A stretch of DNA of 64,000 nt from Phycisphaerales bacterium UBA1845 (GCA_002338715.1 DDIR01000061.1:29433-93432); one strand, 5' to 3'; positions 1 through 9,845 are shown, numbered from the stretch's first letter. A program made the numbers and translations. The notes: generated by a model from the sequence alone, not told the origin.

Positions 1-346
1 ATGGCGGCTCGCCGGTGTCTTTCACCACGACGGTTCCACTGGCCATCGCGCCATTGACGAACAACGACATGTCGTCGGGCGGAAGCTTCTGATATCGCTG
101 CGCAACATTTCCGCCAGCGCGCGATTGGTTGGCTTCAAGTTCGTAGGCTTCGACCGCCTGCTTGAGCGCACCGAACAATCCTTCGGTCTCGCGAACCTTG
201 GCCGACTCGGTCACCGAACTGATCCCTTTGAAGGCCATGCCAATCAGCAAGCTCAGGATCGCGAGGACGACCAGCAACTCCACCAGCGAAAAACCGCTGG
301 CGCGACGGGCCGAACCGCCATTTCCGTATGAGTCTGGAATCATCAT
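1..346 (-). CDS. Type IV pilin-like / pseudopilin protein, 3' end cut by window edge
   Basis: The first 115 residues are present; the C-terminus lies beyond the left edge. A short basic leader (residues 1-17) is followed by a class III prepilin signature, GFSLVELLVVLAILSLLIG, with Gly18 before Phe19 and Glu at +5. A prepilin peptidase would cut there and the hydrophobic helix would enter the pseudopilus. The rest is a helical segment and a short head with no recognisable subtype. ATG at 346 starts two bases after the stop of the upstream pilin-like gene, so the two are almost certainly cotranslated. The subfamily (GspG/H/I or a minor pilin) cannot be decided from this fragment. Confidence 0.8.
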   Translation of the reverse strand, partial: MMIPDSYGNGGSARRASGFSLVELLVVLAILSLLIGMAFKGISSVTESAKVRETEGLFGALKQAVEAYELEANQSRAGGNVAQRYQKLPPDDMSLFVNGAMASGTVVVKDTGEPP

Positions 347-348
347 GA

Positions 349-1299
349 TCAGTTCCAGTTGGTGATGTCGTCGGTCGTGCCCCAAATTCCGTCATTCCCG
401 GCTGATATCAGCAGGTAATCCTGGGCGCGATGGGGAATCGCCTTCGGGCAATTCACAATGTTCGGATCGGAGGGCAACTCGACACAACCCGATGCGTCGT
501 GATCAATGATGAACGACCCGAATGATTCCGCATCCGGTCCAGGGTTGCCGGGCAGCGAATCGGGCGTCTTGGGATACTGCGTCGCGACACCGACCCCGTT
601 GTCATATCCCGGGTTCTTAATGAGATGGCGGCGCGGTCCTTTGACCGCATCCGTCAGAACTTGATTTTCAGTGTGGTCGTAGATTCCGACGGCTGCCCCG
701 TTCGTGATCATCCGCCGAGCGGCTTTGCGGGCGCGATAGTAAAGCACGGGACTGTTGAACAGGTCCGTGAACACCAGCTGGTTTTCGATGACGTTGGACG
801 GCAACAGTTCAAAACCCGCGGCGCGGGTTTCGGCGATGGTCTTGAGTTGCTTCATCGCCGTGTCACCGACGAATGGTTTGTATCGCGTCGCGTTGGGATC
901 AAGGTAAAGATTGTCCAACGAGTCAGCCCAACTTGCTTCGGTCGAGACCTGGCGAAAGCCAGCCGTTCCGCGCTTGTCGGTGCCGGCCATCGCGTACGCC
1001 AAAAGCGAGGCGCCCGTGCTGGGCAACCGCACACCGGTAAACGGGTCGGAAATAAAACCGTCACCGGCATCGCTGGCGGACGGAGGCAACCGATTGCCCA
1101 GTGCCTTCTCAGACCTGAACGATTCCAAGCCCGATTCCAGGTTGGTCAAAAGCTGCTTGCTGGCAACTTCCTTGGCTTGAATACGAACCCTTTTAAATGC
1201 CGGCACCGAGATGCTGATCAACAAAGCGATGATCGACACCACGACCAACAGCTCGATCAATGTGAATGCGTCTCGACTCTTACGCGCCATGGTCTTCAT
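349..1299 (-). CDS. Prepilin-type N-terminal cleavage/methylation domain protein
   Basis: 316 residues. The N-terminus MKTMARKSRDAFTLIELL is a prepilin leader (cleavage before Phe, Glu at +5) followed by one hydrophobic helix. The remainder is a long extracytoplasmic domain of about 280 residues with no motif I recognise; it is much larger than a GspG head, so it is more like the large secreted pilin-module proteins of Planctomycetota or a GspJ/K-like minor pseudopilin. ATG at 1299 is chosen because GAGG lies 8 bases upstream and the prepilin leader starts there; an in-frame start at 1368 would add 23 residues without a leader. It sits between the platform-protein gene and the edge pilin gene in one operon. 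Confidence 0.8.
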   Translation of the reverse strand: MKTMARKSRDAFTLIELLVVVSIIALLISISVPAFKRVRIQAKEVASKQLLTNLESGLESFRSEKALGNRLPPSASDAGDGFISDPFTGVRLPSTGASLLAYAMAGTDKRGTAGFRQVSTEASWADSLDNLYLDPNATRYKPFVGDTAMKQLKTIAETRAAGFELLPSNVIENQLVFTDLFNSPVLYYRARKAARRMITNGAAVGIYDHTENQVLTDAVKGPRRHLIKNPGYDNGVGVATQYPKTPDSLPGNPGPDAESFGSFIIDHDASGCVELPSDPNIVNCPKAIPHRAQDYLLISAGNDGIWGTTDDITNWN

Positions 1300-1381
1300 G
1301 TCATACCTCACTTGCCGACTTGTCCGATTGCACTGACTTGATTGTCCAGCTCTCCAGTATCCAGCCATCCGTCATTCTATT

Positions 1382-2635
1382 CTAGCCACCTGACATCGAC
1401 TGAATCAGCGACACCAACGGCAGGAACAGCGCGATAACGATGAAACCAACGATCACACCGAGGACAGCCACCATGATCGGTTCGAGCAAGGACAGCAACG
1501 CTCCGACGGCCACTTCAACCTCGTTGTCGTAGTTGTCCGCGATACGCAGCAACATCTTGTCGAGTTCACCGGTTTCTTCACCGACCGAAATCATGTTCAC
1601 CACGATACCGTCGCAGACCTTCGATGCACGCAGCGGATCGGCAAACGTGTCACCTTCGCGAATCGAATCGTGAACCTTACCCAGTGCCCGGGCATAGACC
1701 TCGTTACCCGACGTTTCCTTCGTGATGTTGATCGCTTCGAGAATCGGAACACCAGCCGTCACCAGCGTACCGAGCGTTCGACAGAATCGCGCGATCGACG
1801 ACTTGCTTGCGATGCCTCCCGCAATCGGAAGCTTCACGATCACGGAGTCTTTGGCGAAGCGCCCGCCCTTCGATTGGTTCAGCAGTTTCAGGAAGATAAA
1901 GAACGCAATCGGCGAACCCAGTACAACCATCCAACCAGGCGGCATACCGCTGATAAACCACTTGCTCGTTTCAATCAGCATCACGGTCACGCCAGGCAGT
2001 TTCGTGTCAAAATCCCGGAAGATTTCTTCGAATTTCGGAACCACCACGATCATGATCATCGTCACGATACCGACGGCGAAGGTGATCACCACCGACGGAT
2101 AAATCATCGCACCCTTGATCTTGGCTTTGAGACGCTGGGCTTTTTCCATGAACTCGGCCAAACGCACGAGGATGACGTCAAGCACACCACCCGTCTCGCC
2201 GGCTGCCACCATGTTGACGTACAAACGGTTGAAGGCTTTGGGGTGCTTGGCCATCGCCTCGGAAAGCGTCGCACCACCTTCCACGTCTTCTGCCACATCC
2301 GTCAATGCGTTCTTGAGCGGACCGGGCTTCTGCTGTTCGGCGAGGATGCCGAGGCTTCGAAGGATCGGCAGACCGGCGTCCTGAAGCGTGGCCAACTGTC
2401 GCGTGAACTGCGTGACATGCTTGACCTTGGCCTTCCCGATCGTGAACGATCCGCCTTTTTTCTTCTTTCCTGCGGCTGCCCCGCCCTTTTTGCGTCCACC
2501 TTTTTCGCGGATGCGGGTGGGGAAGAGGCCCAGATTGCGAATCTTTTCGAGGGCATCTTCGGCGCTGGAGGCGTCAATGTTGTCTTTGACCTCCTGACCG
2601 GCTTGGTTCATCGCTTCGTATTGAAATACAGCCAT
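1382..2635 (-). CDS. GspF/PilC-type inner-membrane platform protein
   Basis: About 417 residues, the normal length for the family. It anchors the assembly ATPase to the inner membrane in type II secretion or type IV pilus machines. Two homologous T2SSF domains can be seen (roughly residues 75-200 and 275-400), with FTRQLATLQDAGLPILRSL opening the first and FCRTLGTLVTAGVPILEAI opening the second, and hydrophobic segments near residues 180-210, 230-250 and 385-412. A lysine-rich linker lies near residues 50-70. ATG at 2635 has GGTGA upstream; an in-frame GTG at 2644 is the alternative. It lies downstream of two PilB/GspE-like ATPase genes on the same strand. Confidence 0.93.
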   Translation of the reverse strand: MAVFQYEAMNQAGQEVKDNIDASSAEDALEKIRNLGLFPTRIREKGGRKKGGAAAGKKKKGGSFTIGKAKVKHVTQFTRQLATLQDAGLPILRSLGILAEQQKPGPLKNALTDVAEDVEGGATLSEAMAKHPKAFNRLYVNMVAAGETGGVLDVILVRLAEFMEKAQRLKAKIKGAMIYPSVVITFAVGIVTMIMIVVVPKFEEIFRDFDTKLPGVTVMLIETSKWFISGMPPGWMVVLGSPIAFFIFLKLLNQSKGGRFAKDSVIVKLPIAGGIASKSSIARFCRTLGTLVTAGVPILEAINITKETSGNEVYARALGKVHDSIREGDTFADPLRASKVCDGIVVNMISVGEETGELDKMLLRIADNYDNEVEVAVGALLSLLEPIMVAVLGVIVGFIVIALFLPLVSLIQSMSGG

Positions 2636-2799
2636 CGCACTCACCTTAACCCAATGACATCGGTAACCATCACGCTGGCCCGGCAGAACAGACTTGCACG
2701 CATGACATCTACGAAAACAATAGGACGGACGGTCGGCAGCGGAAATTCATCAACCGCCAGACCAGCAAGTCGCACCCCCCGGCAACCGCTGGTTCTCGT

Positions 2800-4551
2800 C
2801 TAGTTCTCGTCGAAGAGGGTTTCCTTCACCACTTCTTCGATCGTCGTTTGACCGTCAAAAATCGCCGCCAACCCACTCTCTCGGAGGGTCCTCATGCCCC
2901 GTTTGATCGCCTCCTGACGAAGCAGGTTCGACGAAGCATGACGCATGATGAGCTCGCGCAGGTGATCGTCCATCACCATGATCTCGAAAATCCCGAGACG
3001 CCCGCGATAACCCGTGTTATTGCAGTAGTCACAACCTCGGCCGTAATAGAACGGCTGATCGCCGACGTCATCAGGCGTGATGCCCAACTCCATCAGCATC
3101 TCTTCCGACGGTGTGAACTCCGTTTTGCAATTCGCACAGATCCTGCGACAGAGACGCTGAGCCACGACAGCTTCAAGTGTAGCTGTAATCAAGAAGCTGT
3201 CCAACCCCAGATCCAGCAGACGAGCAATCGAGGACGGAGCATCGTTCGTGTGAAGCGTGGTGAATACCAGGTGTCCCGTCAACGAAGCCTGAACGCTGAT
3301 TTGGGCGGTTTCAAGGTCGCGAACCTCACCCACCAGGATCACGTCCGGGTCCTGTCGCAGGAAGCTTCGAAGCGCTTTGCCGAACGTCAGACCCACTTCA
3401 GGACGCACCTGCACTTGGCACAAACCGTCGATATCGTATTCCACCGGATCCTCTGCCGTCAGGATTTTCGTCTCCGGATCGTTGAGGGTATTGAGGGCGG
3501 CATAGAGCGTGGTCGTCTTACCTGAACCAGTCGGGCCGGTATTGACCACGATACCGTTGGGCTTGCGGATGAGTTGGTTGAAGACCATCAGGTCGTCATC
3601 CCGCAAACCAAGGCGGTCGAGGTCGAGCTGGACGTTGCCCCGGTCGAGCACACGCATCACGACGCTTTCGCCGAACATCGTCGGAAGGATCGACACACGA
3701 AGGTCGATCGGGTTGCCATGCATCTGCAACTCGATGCGGCCGTCCTGCGGAATTCGGCGCTCGGCGATGTCGAGCGTCGCCAGAACCTTCACGCGTGACG
3801 CGATCGCCGCAGCAATGTGCTTGGGCGGCGGAACCATGTCGTACAGCACGCCGTCGATGCGATAGCGCATCTTGAACTCGTCTTCGAACGGTTCAAAGTG
3901 AATGTCGGAGGCTTTGTCGCGAATGGCCTGAAGGAGCACGAGGTTGAGCAATCGCTTGACCGGGTTGGAGTCGGCCATCTCCTTGAGGTCTTCAAGGTCG
4001 ATGCTTTCGCCGCGGCCTTCAAACTTGGCCAAGTCCTCGTCACCGGATATTTCGTCGATCAAACCGCTCATCGATTCGCCACCGCCTTCGGGGTAATAGC
4101 GATCGAGCGCGGATTGAACTTCGGCTTCGGTGCAGATGAATGCCTTGATCTTGAAACCCAGCAGTGTCTGCATGTCGTCGGTGGCGTGGAAATTGTCTGG
4201 CGAAGCCATCGCGACCGACAGGCGGTTGGTGTTCGGATCGAAGTCGAAGGGAATCACGCGATAAGTGGCGGCCATCTGCTGCGGCACGAGCGCGATAATC
4301 TCGCCGGGAATATCCATCCCACCGACGTTGGTCATTTCCATGCCAACCTGGGCGGCGAGGGCGATATTCAGATCTTCCTCGGTGATGTGGGCCAACTCGA
4401 CGAGGATGGACCCGATCGGGCGGCGTCGTTCTTTTTGAAGCTCGAGGGCTTCGTGCACTTCGGCACGGCGAATCTTCCCCATTTTGATGAGGATGCGACC
4501 CAGCTGGCGTCCCCGAAGCTGCTCGATTGGAGGTATCTTGCGATCCGACAT
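2800..4551 (-). CDS. PilB/GspE-type assembly ATPase (second copy)
   Basis: 583 residues. Cytoplasmic hexameric ATPase that powers pilus or pseudopilus assembly. An MshEN/T2SSE N-terminal domain (about 1-150) is followed by the ATPase core: Walker A GPTGSGKTTT near residue 340, the Asp box around LTAEDPVEYDIDG, Walker B VILVGEVRD and the His box TTLHTNDAPSSI. A zinc-binding tetracysteine (CANC...CDYC) lies near residues 475-515, as in GspE and PilB. It is preceded by a second ATPase gene of nearly equal length and followed by the platform protein. Whether it drives extension or a separate machine cannot be told from sequence. Confidence 0.95.
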   Translation of the reverse strand: MSDRKIPPIEQLRGRQLGRILIKMGKIRRAEVHEALELQKERRRPIGSILVELAHITEEDLNIALAAQVGMEMTNVGGMDIPGEIIALVPQQMAATYRVIPFDFDPNTNRLSVAMASPDNFHATDDMQTLLGFKIKAFICTEAEVQSALDRYYPEGGGESMSGLIDEISGDEDLAKFEGRGESIDLEDLKEMADSNPVKRLLNLVLLQAIRDKASDIHFEPFEDEFKMRYRIDGVLYDMVPPPKHIAAAIASRVKVLATLDIAERRIPQDGRIELQMHGNPIDLRVSILPTMFGESVVMRVLDRGNVQLDLDRLGLRDDDLMVFNQLIRKPNGIVVNTGPTGSGKTTTLYAALNTLNDPETKILTAEDPVEYDIDGLCQVQVRPEVGLTFGKALRSFLRQDPDVILVGEVRDLETAQISVQASLTGHLVFTTLHTNDAPSSIARLLDLGLDSFLITATLEAVVAQRLCRRICANCKTEFTPSEEMLMELGITPDDVGDQPFYYGRGCDYCNNTGYRGRLGIFEIMVMDDHLRELIMRHASSNLLRQEAIKRGMRTLRESGLAAIFDGQTTIEEVVKETLFDEN

Positions 4552-4609
4552 ATTGGTGACCTTAATCTGGCGTTATACAAACGCGCTACCGCGCGTGCGG
4601 GTTCATGTT

Positions 4610-6367
4610 CTAGGCGGCTTCCTCGTCTCCGATGTCCGCTTGCGTGATCGTGTCGGACTGGGCCACGCGCAAGACTTCCGCGGGCGTGGTGATGCCTTTG
4701 AGGATTTTCATTTTTCCGTCGTCTCTGAGCGAGCGCATGCCCGACGCCAACGCCGCTTTTCGAAGCTGACCTGCAGGTGCACGGTTGAACGCCAGCTCGC
4801 GAATTTCGTTGTTGAGCTGGAGCAATTCGAAGATACCCAATCGGCCGTGATAACCGGTACCACCGCAGCGGTTGCAACCAGCACCTTTGTGAATGGTGGC
4901 TCCGGTCAGCTCTTCATCCGTAAATCCAAGCAGCTTCAACTTGAACTTGTCGGGCTTGGTGTCTTCGACTTTGCATTCCTTGCAGATCGTTCGGATGAGG
5001 CGCTGCGCGAGGATCGCCTGAATCGAACTGGCGACGAGGAATGGTTTGATGCCCATGTCGATCAATCGCGTGATCGCCGACGGGGCGTCGTTCGTGTGCA
5101 GCGTGCTGAACACAAGGTGACCGGTGAGGGCGGCTTGGATGGCCACGTCGCCCACCTCGCGGTCTCGAATTTCACCGACGAGGATGATGTTCGGCGCCTG
5201 ACGAAGCATCGCGCGAAGGATAATACCAAACGTCATCCCGATGTCTTCGCGAACCTGACACTGGTTCATGCCCGCGAAGTTGTATTCGACCGGGTCTTCA
5301 GCCGTGATGATTTTCTTGTCGGGCCGGTTGAGTTCCTGAAGCGCCGAATACAGCGTCGTCGTCTTTCCGGAACCGGTCGGACCCGTCACCAGGAAGATGC
5401 CGTTGGGCCTGCGAATAATGCGTAAAAACGCTTCGTAATCCTCTTCGCCAAACCCCAGCGCCGACACACCGACGCTCGCCGATTCGGGACGAAGAATACG
5501 AAGCACCGTGCTTTCACCGTGATACGTCGGACAGCAACTCACGCGGAAGTCGATGCGCTTGCCGCCGAACTTCATTTTGATTCGGCCGTCCTGCGGAACG
5601 CGCTTCTCGGCGATGTCCATGCCGGAGATAATTTTCATGCGCGTCATCACCGCGCTTTGAATGTTCTTGGGAACGTCGTCGCGGATGTGACACACACCGT
5701 CAATGCGATAGCGCACGCGCACCCGGTCGCTCATCGGTTCAATGTGAATATCGCTCGCCCGCGCGCGGACGGCTTCACCGATGATGTGGTTGATCAGACG
5801 AATGATTGGCGCGTCGCCGTCTTCGTCGTCGTCCTTCTTTTTGGCTTTCGCACCTTCGGATTCGGCAAGGTCGATACTGGCCTGGTTGATACTCGCGTCA
5901 ATACTGGCCATCGACTGCGACAGGTCGTCCGTCATCTTGCTCAACATTTCGTCGATGAACTTGCGGACGCGACCTTCGGGGGCGAGGTGCGGAATGAGAT
6001 CCTTGCCGAGGTGGAACTTCAGCAGGTCGAAGGTGTCGAGGTCGAGCGGGTCGGTGATGATGACCTTGAGCTTACCGCCCTCTTCACCAATGGGCAGCAC
6101 CAGGTGCTTGCGAACGATTTTGGGTGGGATGAGTTGGAACGATTCCTTCGGAATCACGAACTTGTCGAGATCGATGAATTCGAGTCCCAACTGCGAAGCC
6201 AGCGCTTTGATGACCGGCTCTTCTTCACACAGTTCGAGTTCGACGAGCGCCTCACCAATGCGTTTGCCGTTTTGCATTCCGTACTCGAGCGCCTGGGCAA
6301 TCGCTTTTTCGTCAACGATGCCCCACCCGAGAAGAATTTCACCGAGTTTCTTTTTCGTGCGTGCCAT
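4610..6367 (-). CDS. PilB/GspE-type assembly ATPase (first copy)
   Basis: 585 residues. Same architecture as its downstream neighbour: an MshEN-like N-terminal region beginning KKLGEILLGWGIVDE, an acidic/lysine linker near residues 170-185, Walker A GPTGSGKTTT near residue 330, Walker B IILVGEIRD, His box STLHTNDAPSAI and a tetracysteine (CKEC...CNRC) near residues 470-515. It is the first gene of the minus-strand cluster and diverges from ppdK. The two ATPases are clearly paralogous but differ throughout, so this is an old duplication rather than a recent one. MshEN domains in some homologues bind c-di-GMP; I cannot confirm the binding residues here. Confidence 0.95.
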   Translation of the reverse strand: MARTKKKLGEILLGWGIVDEKAIAQALEYGMQNGKRIGEALVELELCEEEPVIKALASQLGLEFIDLDKFVIPKESFQLIPPKIVRKHLVLPIGEEGGKLKVIITDPLDLDTFDLLKFHLGKDLIPHLAPEGRVRKFIDEMLSKMTDDLSQSMASIDASINQASIDLAESEGAKAKKKDDDEDGDAPIIRLINHIIGEAVRARASDIHIEPMSDRVRVRYRIDGVCHIRDDVPKNIQSAVMTRMKIISGMDIAEKRVPQDGRIKMKFGGKRIDFRVSCCPTYHGESTVLRILRPESASVGVSALGFGEEDYEAFLRIIRRPNGIFLVTGPTGSGKTTTLYSALQELNRPDKKIITAEDPVEYNFAGMNQCQVREDIGMTFGIILRAMLRQAPNIILVGEIRDREVGDVAIQAALTGHLVFSTLHTNDAPSAITRLIDMGIKPFLVASSIQAILAQRLIRTICKECKVEDTKPDKFKLKLLGFTDEELTGATIHKGAGCNRCGGTGYHGRLGIFELLQLNNEIRELAFNRAPAGQLRKAALASGMRSLRDDGKMKILKGITTPAEVLRVAQSDTITQADIGDEEAA

Positions 6368-6720
6368 TCGATCACTTCGTTATCAATGGTTGCGTGGAAA
6401 CAGTTTCATGCAGCATTCAACGGCGCAAACCGACGAACGCATTTGCAAACCTGTCCGCCGTTTTGCTTCATCATCAAGGGCAACGATGAACGTGCCGCGG
6501 TTGCGATCGCGCGATTGTCGTTTTGCCTGCAACGTAGAAACTCACAGGCCGGCGCGATCGCGGTCCATGTAAGTCTAATCTGCACACATGACAGCGCCAA
6601 GGTACGCGACTTTCCCCTTCGCGCCATATCCATACAGTGAAATCCTCGTTGACACTGAATACCCGCCACCTATAGTGGCGCGCGATTGCAAGTGAGGCTG
6701 TTATTTTGGAGATCACGGCC
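6368..6720. other. Divergent intergenic region between pilus ATPase and ppdK
   Basis: 353 bases without a convincing gene. It holds the strong ppdK promoter (6649-6676) and the ppdK ribosome-binding site (GGAG at 6708-6711). The part nearest the ATPase gene presumably carries that operon's promoter, but I see no clear motif. Confidence 0.6.
6649..6676 (+). promoter_or_regulatory. Sigma70-type promoter of ppdK
   Basis: Consensus -35 TTGACA (6649-6654), a 16-base spacer, and -10 TATAGT (6671-6676). It lies about 45 bases upstream of the ppdK start and points toward it. Confidence 0.75.
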
Positions 6721-9700
6721 ATGGCCAAGAAGACAAAATGGGTTTATTTCTTCGGTGCAAACAAAACCGAAGGTGACGGATCACAGAAACAACTCCTGGG
6801 CGGAAAGGGTGCTGGACTTGCCGAGATGACGCGCATCGGCCTGCCGGTCCCTGCCGGTTATACCATCACCACCGAGGCCTGCGCCGAGTACACCAAGCGC
6901 GGCAACCATTGGCCGGTCGGTCTGGAACAACAAGTCAAAGACAACCTGCGCAAGCTTGAAAAAGCCTGCAAAAAGAAACTGGGTGACAAAAAGAACCCGC
7001 TGCTCGTCTCCGTTCGTTCGGGGGCGGCTGTCTCCATGCCCGGTATGATGGAGACCATTCTCAACCTCGGGCTCAACGATGAATCGGTCGAAGGCCTGGC
7101 CAAGGCGTCTTCAAGTCGACGCTTTGCCCTCGATGCCTATCGCCGCCTCATTATGATGTTTGGCAGCACGGCCAAAGGAATCAACCGAGAAAAATTTGAC
7201 GAAGCATTTGACCACATCAAGAACAACCAGACCCGCCAGCGCATCGGCAAGCCCGAAGGCGAGCAGGTCCTCGACACCGAAGTCAACGAATACGAACTCG
7301 ACAACGTCATCGCCGAATTCAAACGCATCTATCAGGACGGAGCCGGCGAATCATTCCCGCAAGATCCGTTTGAACAACTCAAAGGCGCGATCGATGCGGT
7401 CTTCCACAGCTGGATGGCTGAAAAAGCCGTCACCTATCGCAAGGTCGAACGCATCACCGGTCTCAAAGGGACAGCCGTCAACATCTGCCAGATGGTCTTT
7501 GGCAACATGGGCGACGACTGCGGTACCGGCGTGTGCTTCACCCGCGACCCCAGCACCGGTGAGAACACCTTCTACGGCGACCTCTTGATCAACGCCCAGG
7601 GCGAAGACGTCGTCGCGGGCGTGCGGACGCCGGTTCGTCTGAGCGAACTGCGCAACGTGATGCCCGAGGCGTACGAACAACTCGAAGCCGTCCGCGTCAT
7701 GCTCGAACTGCATTACAAGGACATGCAGGACCTCGAATTCACCATCGAACGCAACAAGCTCTACATGCTGCAGTGTCGTACCGGTAAGCGTAGCCCAGGC
7801 GCCGCATTTCGAATCGCGGTCGAACAGGCGACCAAACCGACGCTCGATCGTCGCGAAGTCAGCCGCCTCGTTCGCAAGAAATACCTGCCCAAGCGTTACG
7901 CCAACCTCGCGGCAAAACCGGTCATCACCAAGGACGAGGCCATCGCCCGCATCACCGGTGCGGACATCGAACGCCTCTTCTACCCGGTCATCGATCCCGA
8001 CATCAGCGCCAGCGAATTGAAGTCGAAGGAAATGGGCACGGGCATCAACGCCGTTCCCGGCGCGGCTTGTGGACGCATCTGCTTCACGGCTGCAGAAGCC
8101 GAAGAACATGCGGCTGGCGGAAGCAAAGTTATCCTGGTCCGCAAAGAAACGTCGCCTGAAGACGTTGGCGGTATGCACGCATCGCAGGGAATTTTGACGG
8201 CGACCGGTGGTAAGACATCGCACGCAGCCGTCGTCGCCCGCGGCTGGGGCAAGTGCTGCATCGTCGGCTGCGAAAAACTGCAGATCGACTACCCCAACAA
8301 AAAAATGTCAATGAATGGCACTACACTAAAGGCCGGCGATTTCATCACGCTCGACGGTTCGACAGGCACGATCTACCGCGACCAGTTCAAACTGGTCCCG
8401 CCGTCAGCGCCAGCGGAATACGACGAGTTGATGAAGTGGTGCGACCAGCGCCGTCGCCTTGGCGTTCGCACCAATGCCGACACGCCCGACGATTCCAGCA
8501 AGGCCATCTCGCTCGGCGCTGAGGGCATCGGTCTTTGTCGTACCGAGCACATGTTCTTTGAAACCGAAGAACGTCGTCTCGCCATCCAGGAGATGATCGT
8601 CGCGGACAACGAGGAATCACGCCGCACCGCGCTCGATAAGTTGCTGCCGTTCCAGCGCGGTGACTTCGAAGGCATCTTCAGCGCGATGAACGGCTTCCCG
8701 GTCACGATCCGACTGGTCGATCCGCCGCTGCACGAGTTCCTGCCGAACACGTCAGCCGACATCGACCGTCTCGCATCGCACACCGGTGTCAGCCGCGACT
8801 TCATCGAGAAGCGCACCGAGCAGTTGCATGAGTCCAACCCGATGCTCGGACACCGCGGCTGCCGTCTGGCGATTACCTATCCGGAAATCCTTGAAATGCA
8901 GGTGCGGGCGATCATCGAAGCCGCCATTAACTGCAAGCGTCGCGGCATCAAGGTGCTGCCCGAAATCATGATTCCGCTGACCATCGATCCGGTCGAGCTG
9001 AGCATTTTGACCGAGCGCACCAAAGCCACCGCCGACGCAATCCTGGCCGCAGAAGGAATCTCGCTGGAATACATGGTCGGTACGATGATCGAGACACCGC
9101 GTGCGGCGCTTCTGGGCGATCGCATCGCCGAGGTGGCTGACTTCTTCAGCTTCGGCACCAACGACCTGACGCAGACGACGATGGGCCTGAGTCGTGACGA
9201 TGCGGGCCGCTTCCTGCCCGACTATGTCGACTCGGCAAAGGCCGGCATCTTCAAGGACGATCCGTTCCAGTCGCTGGATCAGGACGGCGTGGGCATGCTG
9301 GTCAAGTGGGGTATCGAAAAAGGTCGCAGCATCAAGCCGAAACTGAAAATCGGTATCTGCGGTGAACACGGTGGCGACCCGGAATCGGTTTACTTCTGCC
9401 ATCGCGCGGGCATGGATTATGTATCGTGCAGCCCGTATCGCGTCCCGGTCGCAAGATTGGCCGCTGCCCAGGTGGTGATCGCAGAAGAATCAGGTTCAAG
9501 AAAGCCACGAAAAGCGTCAACCGCAAAGCCCAAAGCCGCCAGCAAGAAGAAGACGGCAAAGAAAGCCACTGCGAAAAAGAAGACGGCGAAAAAGAAAACC
9601 GCAAAGAAAAAAGTGGCCCCCAAAAAGGTCGCCAAGAAAAAGGCAACCAAAAAGAAAGCGGCTAAGAAGTCCGTAAAGAAAGCGCCGAAAAAAGCCGCGA

Positions 9701-9726
9701 AGAAAAAGAAAGCCAAACGCCGCTAA
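6721..9726 (+). CDS. ppdK: Pyruvate, phosphate dikinase with lysine/alanine-rich C-terminal tail
   Basis: 1001 residues. Interconverts pyruvate + ATP + Pi and PEP + AMP + PPi at the glycolysis/gluconeogenesis junction. The N-terminal nucleotide-binding domain (about 1-340) begins with FGANKTEGDGSQKQLLGGKG. The swivelling phosphohistidine domain has GGKTSHAAVVARGWG with catalytic His at about residue 501. The PEP/pyruvate-binding barrel ends with GICGEHGGDPESV, catalytic Cys at about 880. Family members are usually about 870-920 residues; here a tail of about 75 residues (926-1001) is almost entirely K and A, like histone H1 or the chlamydial Hc1 repeats. ATG at 6721 is preferred (GGAG nine bases upstream). 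Monocistronic, between its own promoter and terminator. Confidence 0.96.
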   Translation: MAKKTKWVYFFGANKTEGDGSQKQLLGGKGAGLAEMTRIGLPVPAGYTITTEACAEYTKRGNHWPVGLEQQVKDNLRKLEKACKKKLGDKKNPLLVSVRSGAAVSMPGMMETILNLGLNDESVEGLAKASSSRRFALDAYRRLIMMFGSTAKGINREKFDEAFDHIKNNQTRQRIGKPEGEQVLDTEVNEYELDNVIAEFKRIYQDGAGESFPQDPFEQLKGAIDAVFHSWMAEKAVTYRKVERITGLKGTAVNICQMVFGNMGDDCGTGVCFTRDPSTGENTFYGDLLINAQGEDVVAGVRTPVRLSELRNVMPEAYEQLEAVRVMLELHYKDMQDLEFTIERNKLYMLQCRTGKRSPGAAFRIAVEQATKPTLDRREVSRLVRKKYLPKRYANLAAKPVITKDEAIARITGADIERLFYPVIDPDISASELKSKEMGTGINAVPGAACGRICFTAAEAEEHAAGGSKVILVRKETSPEDVGGMHASQGILTATGGKTSHAAVVARGWGKCCIVGCEKLQIDYPNKKMSMNGTTLKAGDFITLDGSTGTIYRDQFKLVPPSAPAEYDELMKWCDQRRRLGVRTNADTPDDSSKAISLGAEGIGLCRTEHMFFETEERRLAIQEMIVADNEESRRTALDKLLPFQRGDFEGIFSAMNGFPVTIRLVDPPLHEFLPNTSADIDRLASHTGVSRDFIEKRTEQLHESNPMLGHRGCRLAITYPEILEMQVRAIIEAAINCKRRGIKVLPEIMIPLTIDPVELSILTERTKATADAILAAEGISLEYMVGTMIETPRAALLGDRIAEVADFFSFGTNDLTQTTMGLSRDDAGRFLPDYVDSAKAGIFKDDPFQSLDQDGVGMLVKWGIEKGRSIKPKLKIGICGEHGGDPESVYFCHRAGMDYVSCSPYRVPVARLAAAQVVIAEESGSRKPRKASTAKPKAASKKKTAKKATAKKKTAKKKTAKKKVAPKKVAKKKATKKKAAKKSVKKAPKKAAKKKKAKRR

Positions 9727-9783
9727 GGGCACTTGGCATTCGCAGTCGCGTTTGATCACGCGAACGACAGTCAATTCAAAATC

Positions 9784-9818
9784 AAACCCCGCAGACCCAT
9801 GGGCCTGCGGGGTTTTTT
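9784..9818 (+). terminator. Bidirectional intrinsic terminator
   Basis: An 11-bp perfect stem (AAACCCCGCAG / CTGCGGGGTTT) with a 10-base loop, followed by a T run at 9813-9818. The mirror-image A run makes it usable for the convergent minus-strand gene that ends at 9846. Confidence 0.9.
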
Positions 9819-9845
9819 CGTTATCAGGTTTTGTGCTACCTGCTG

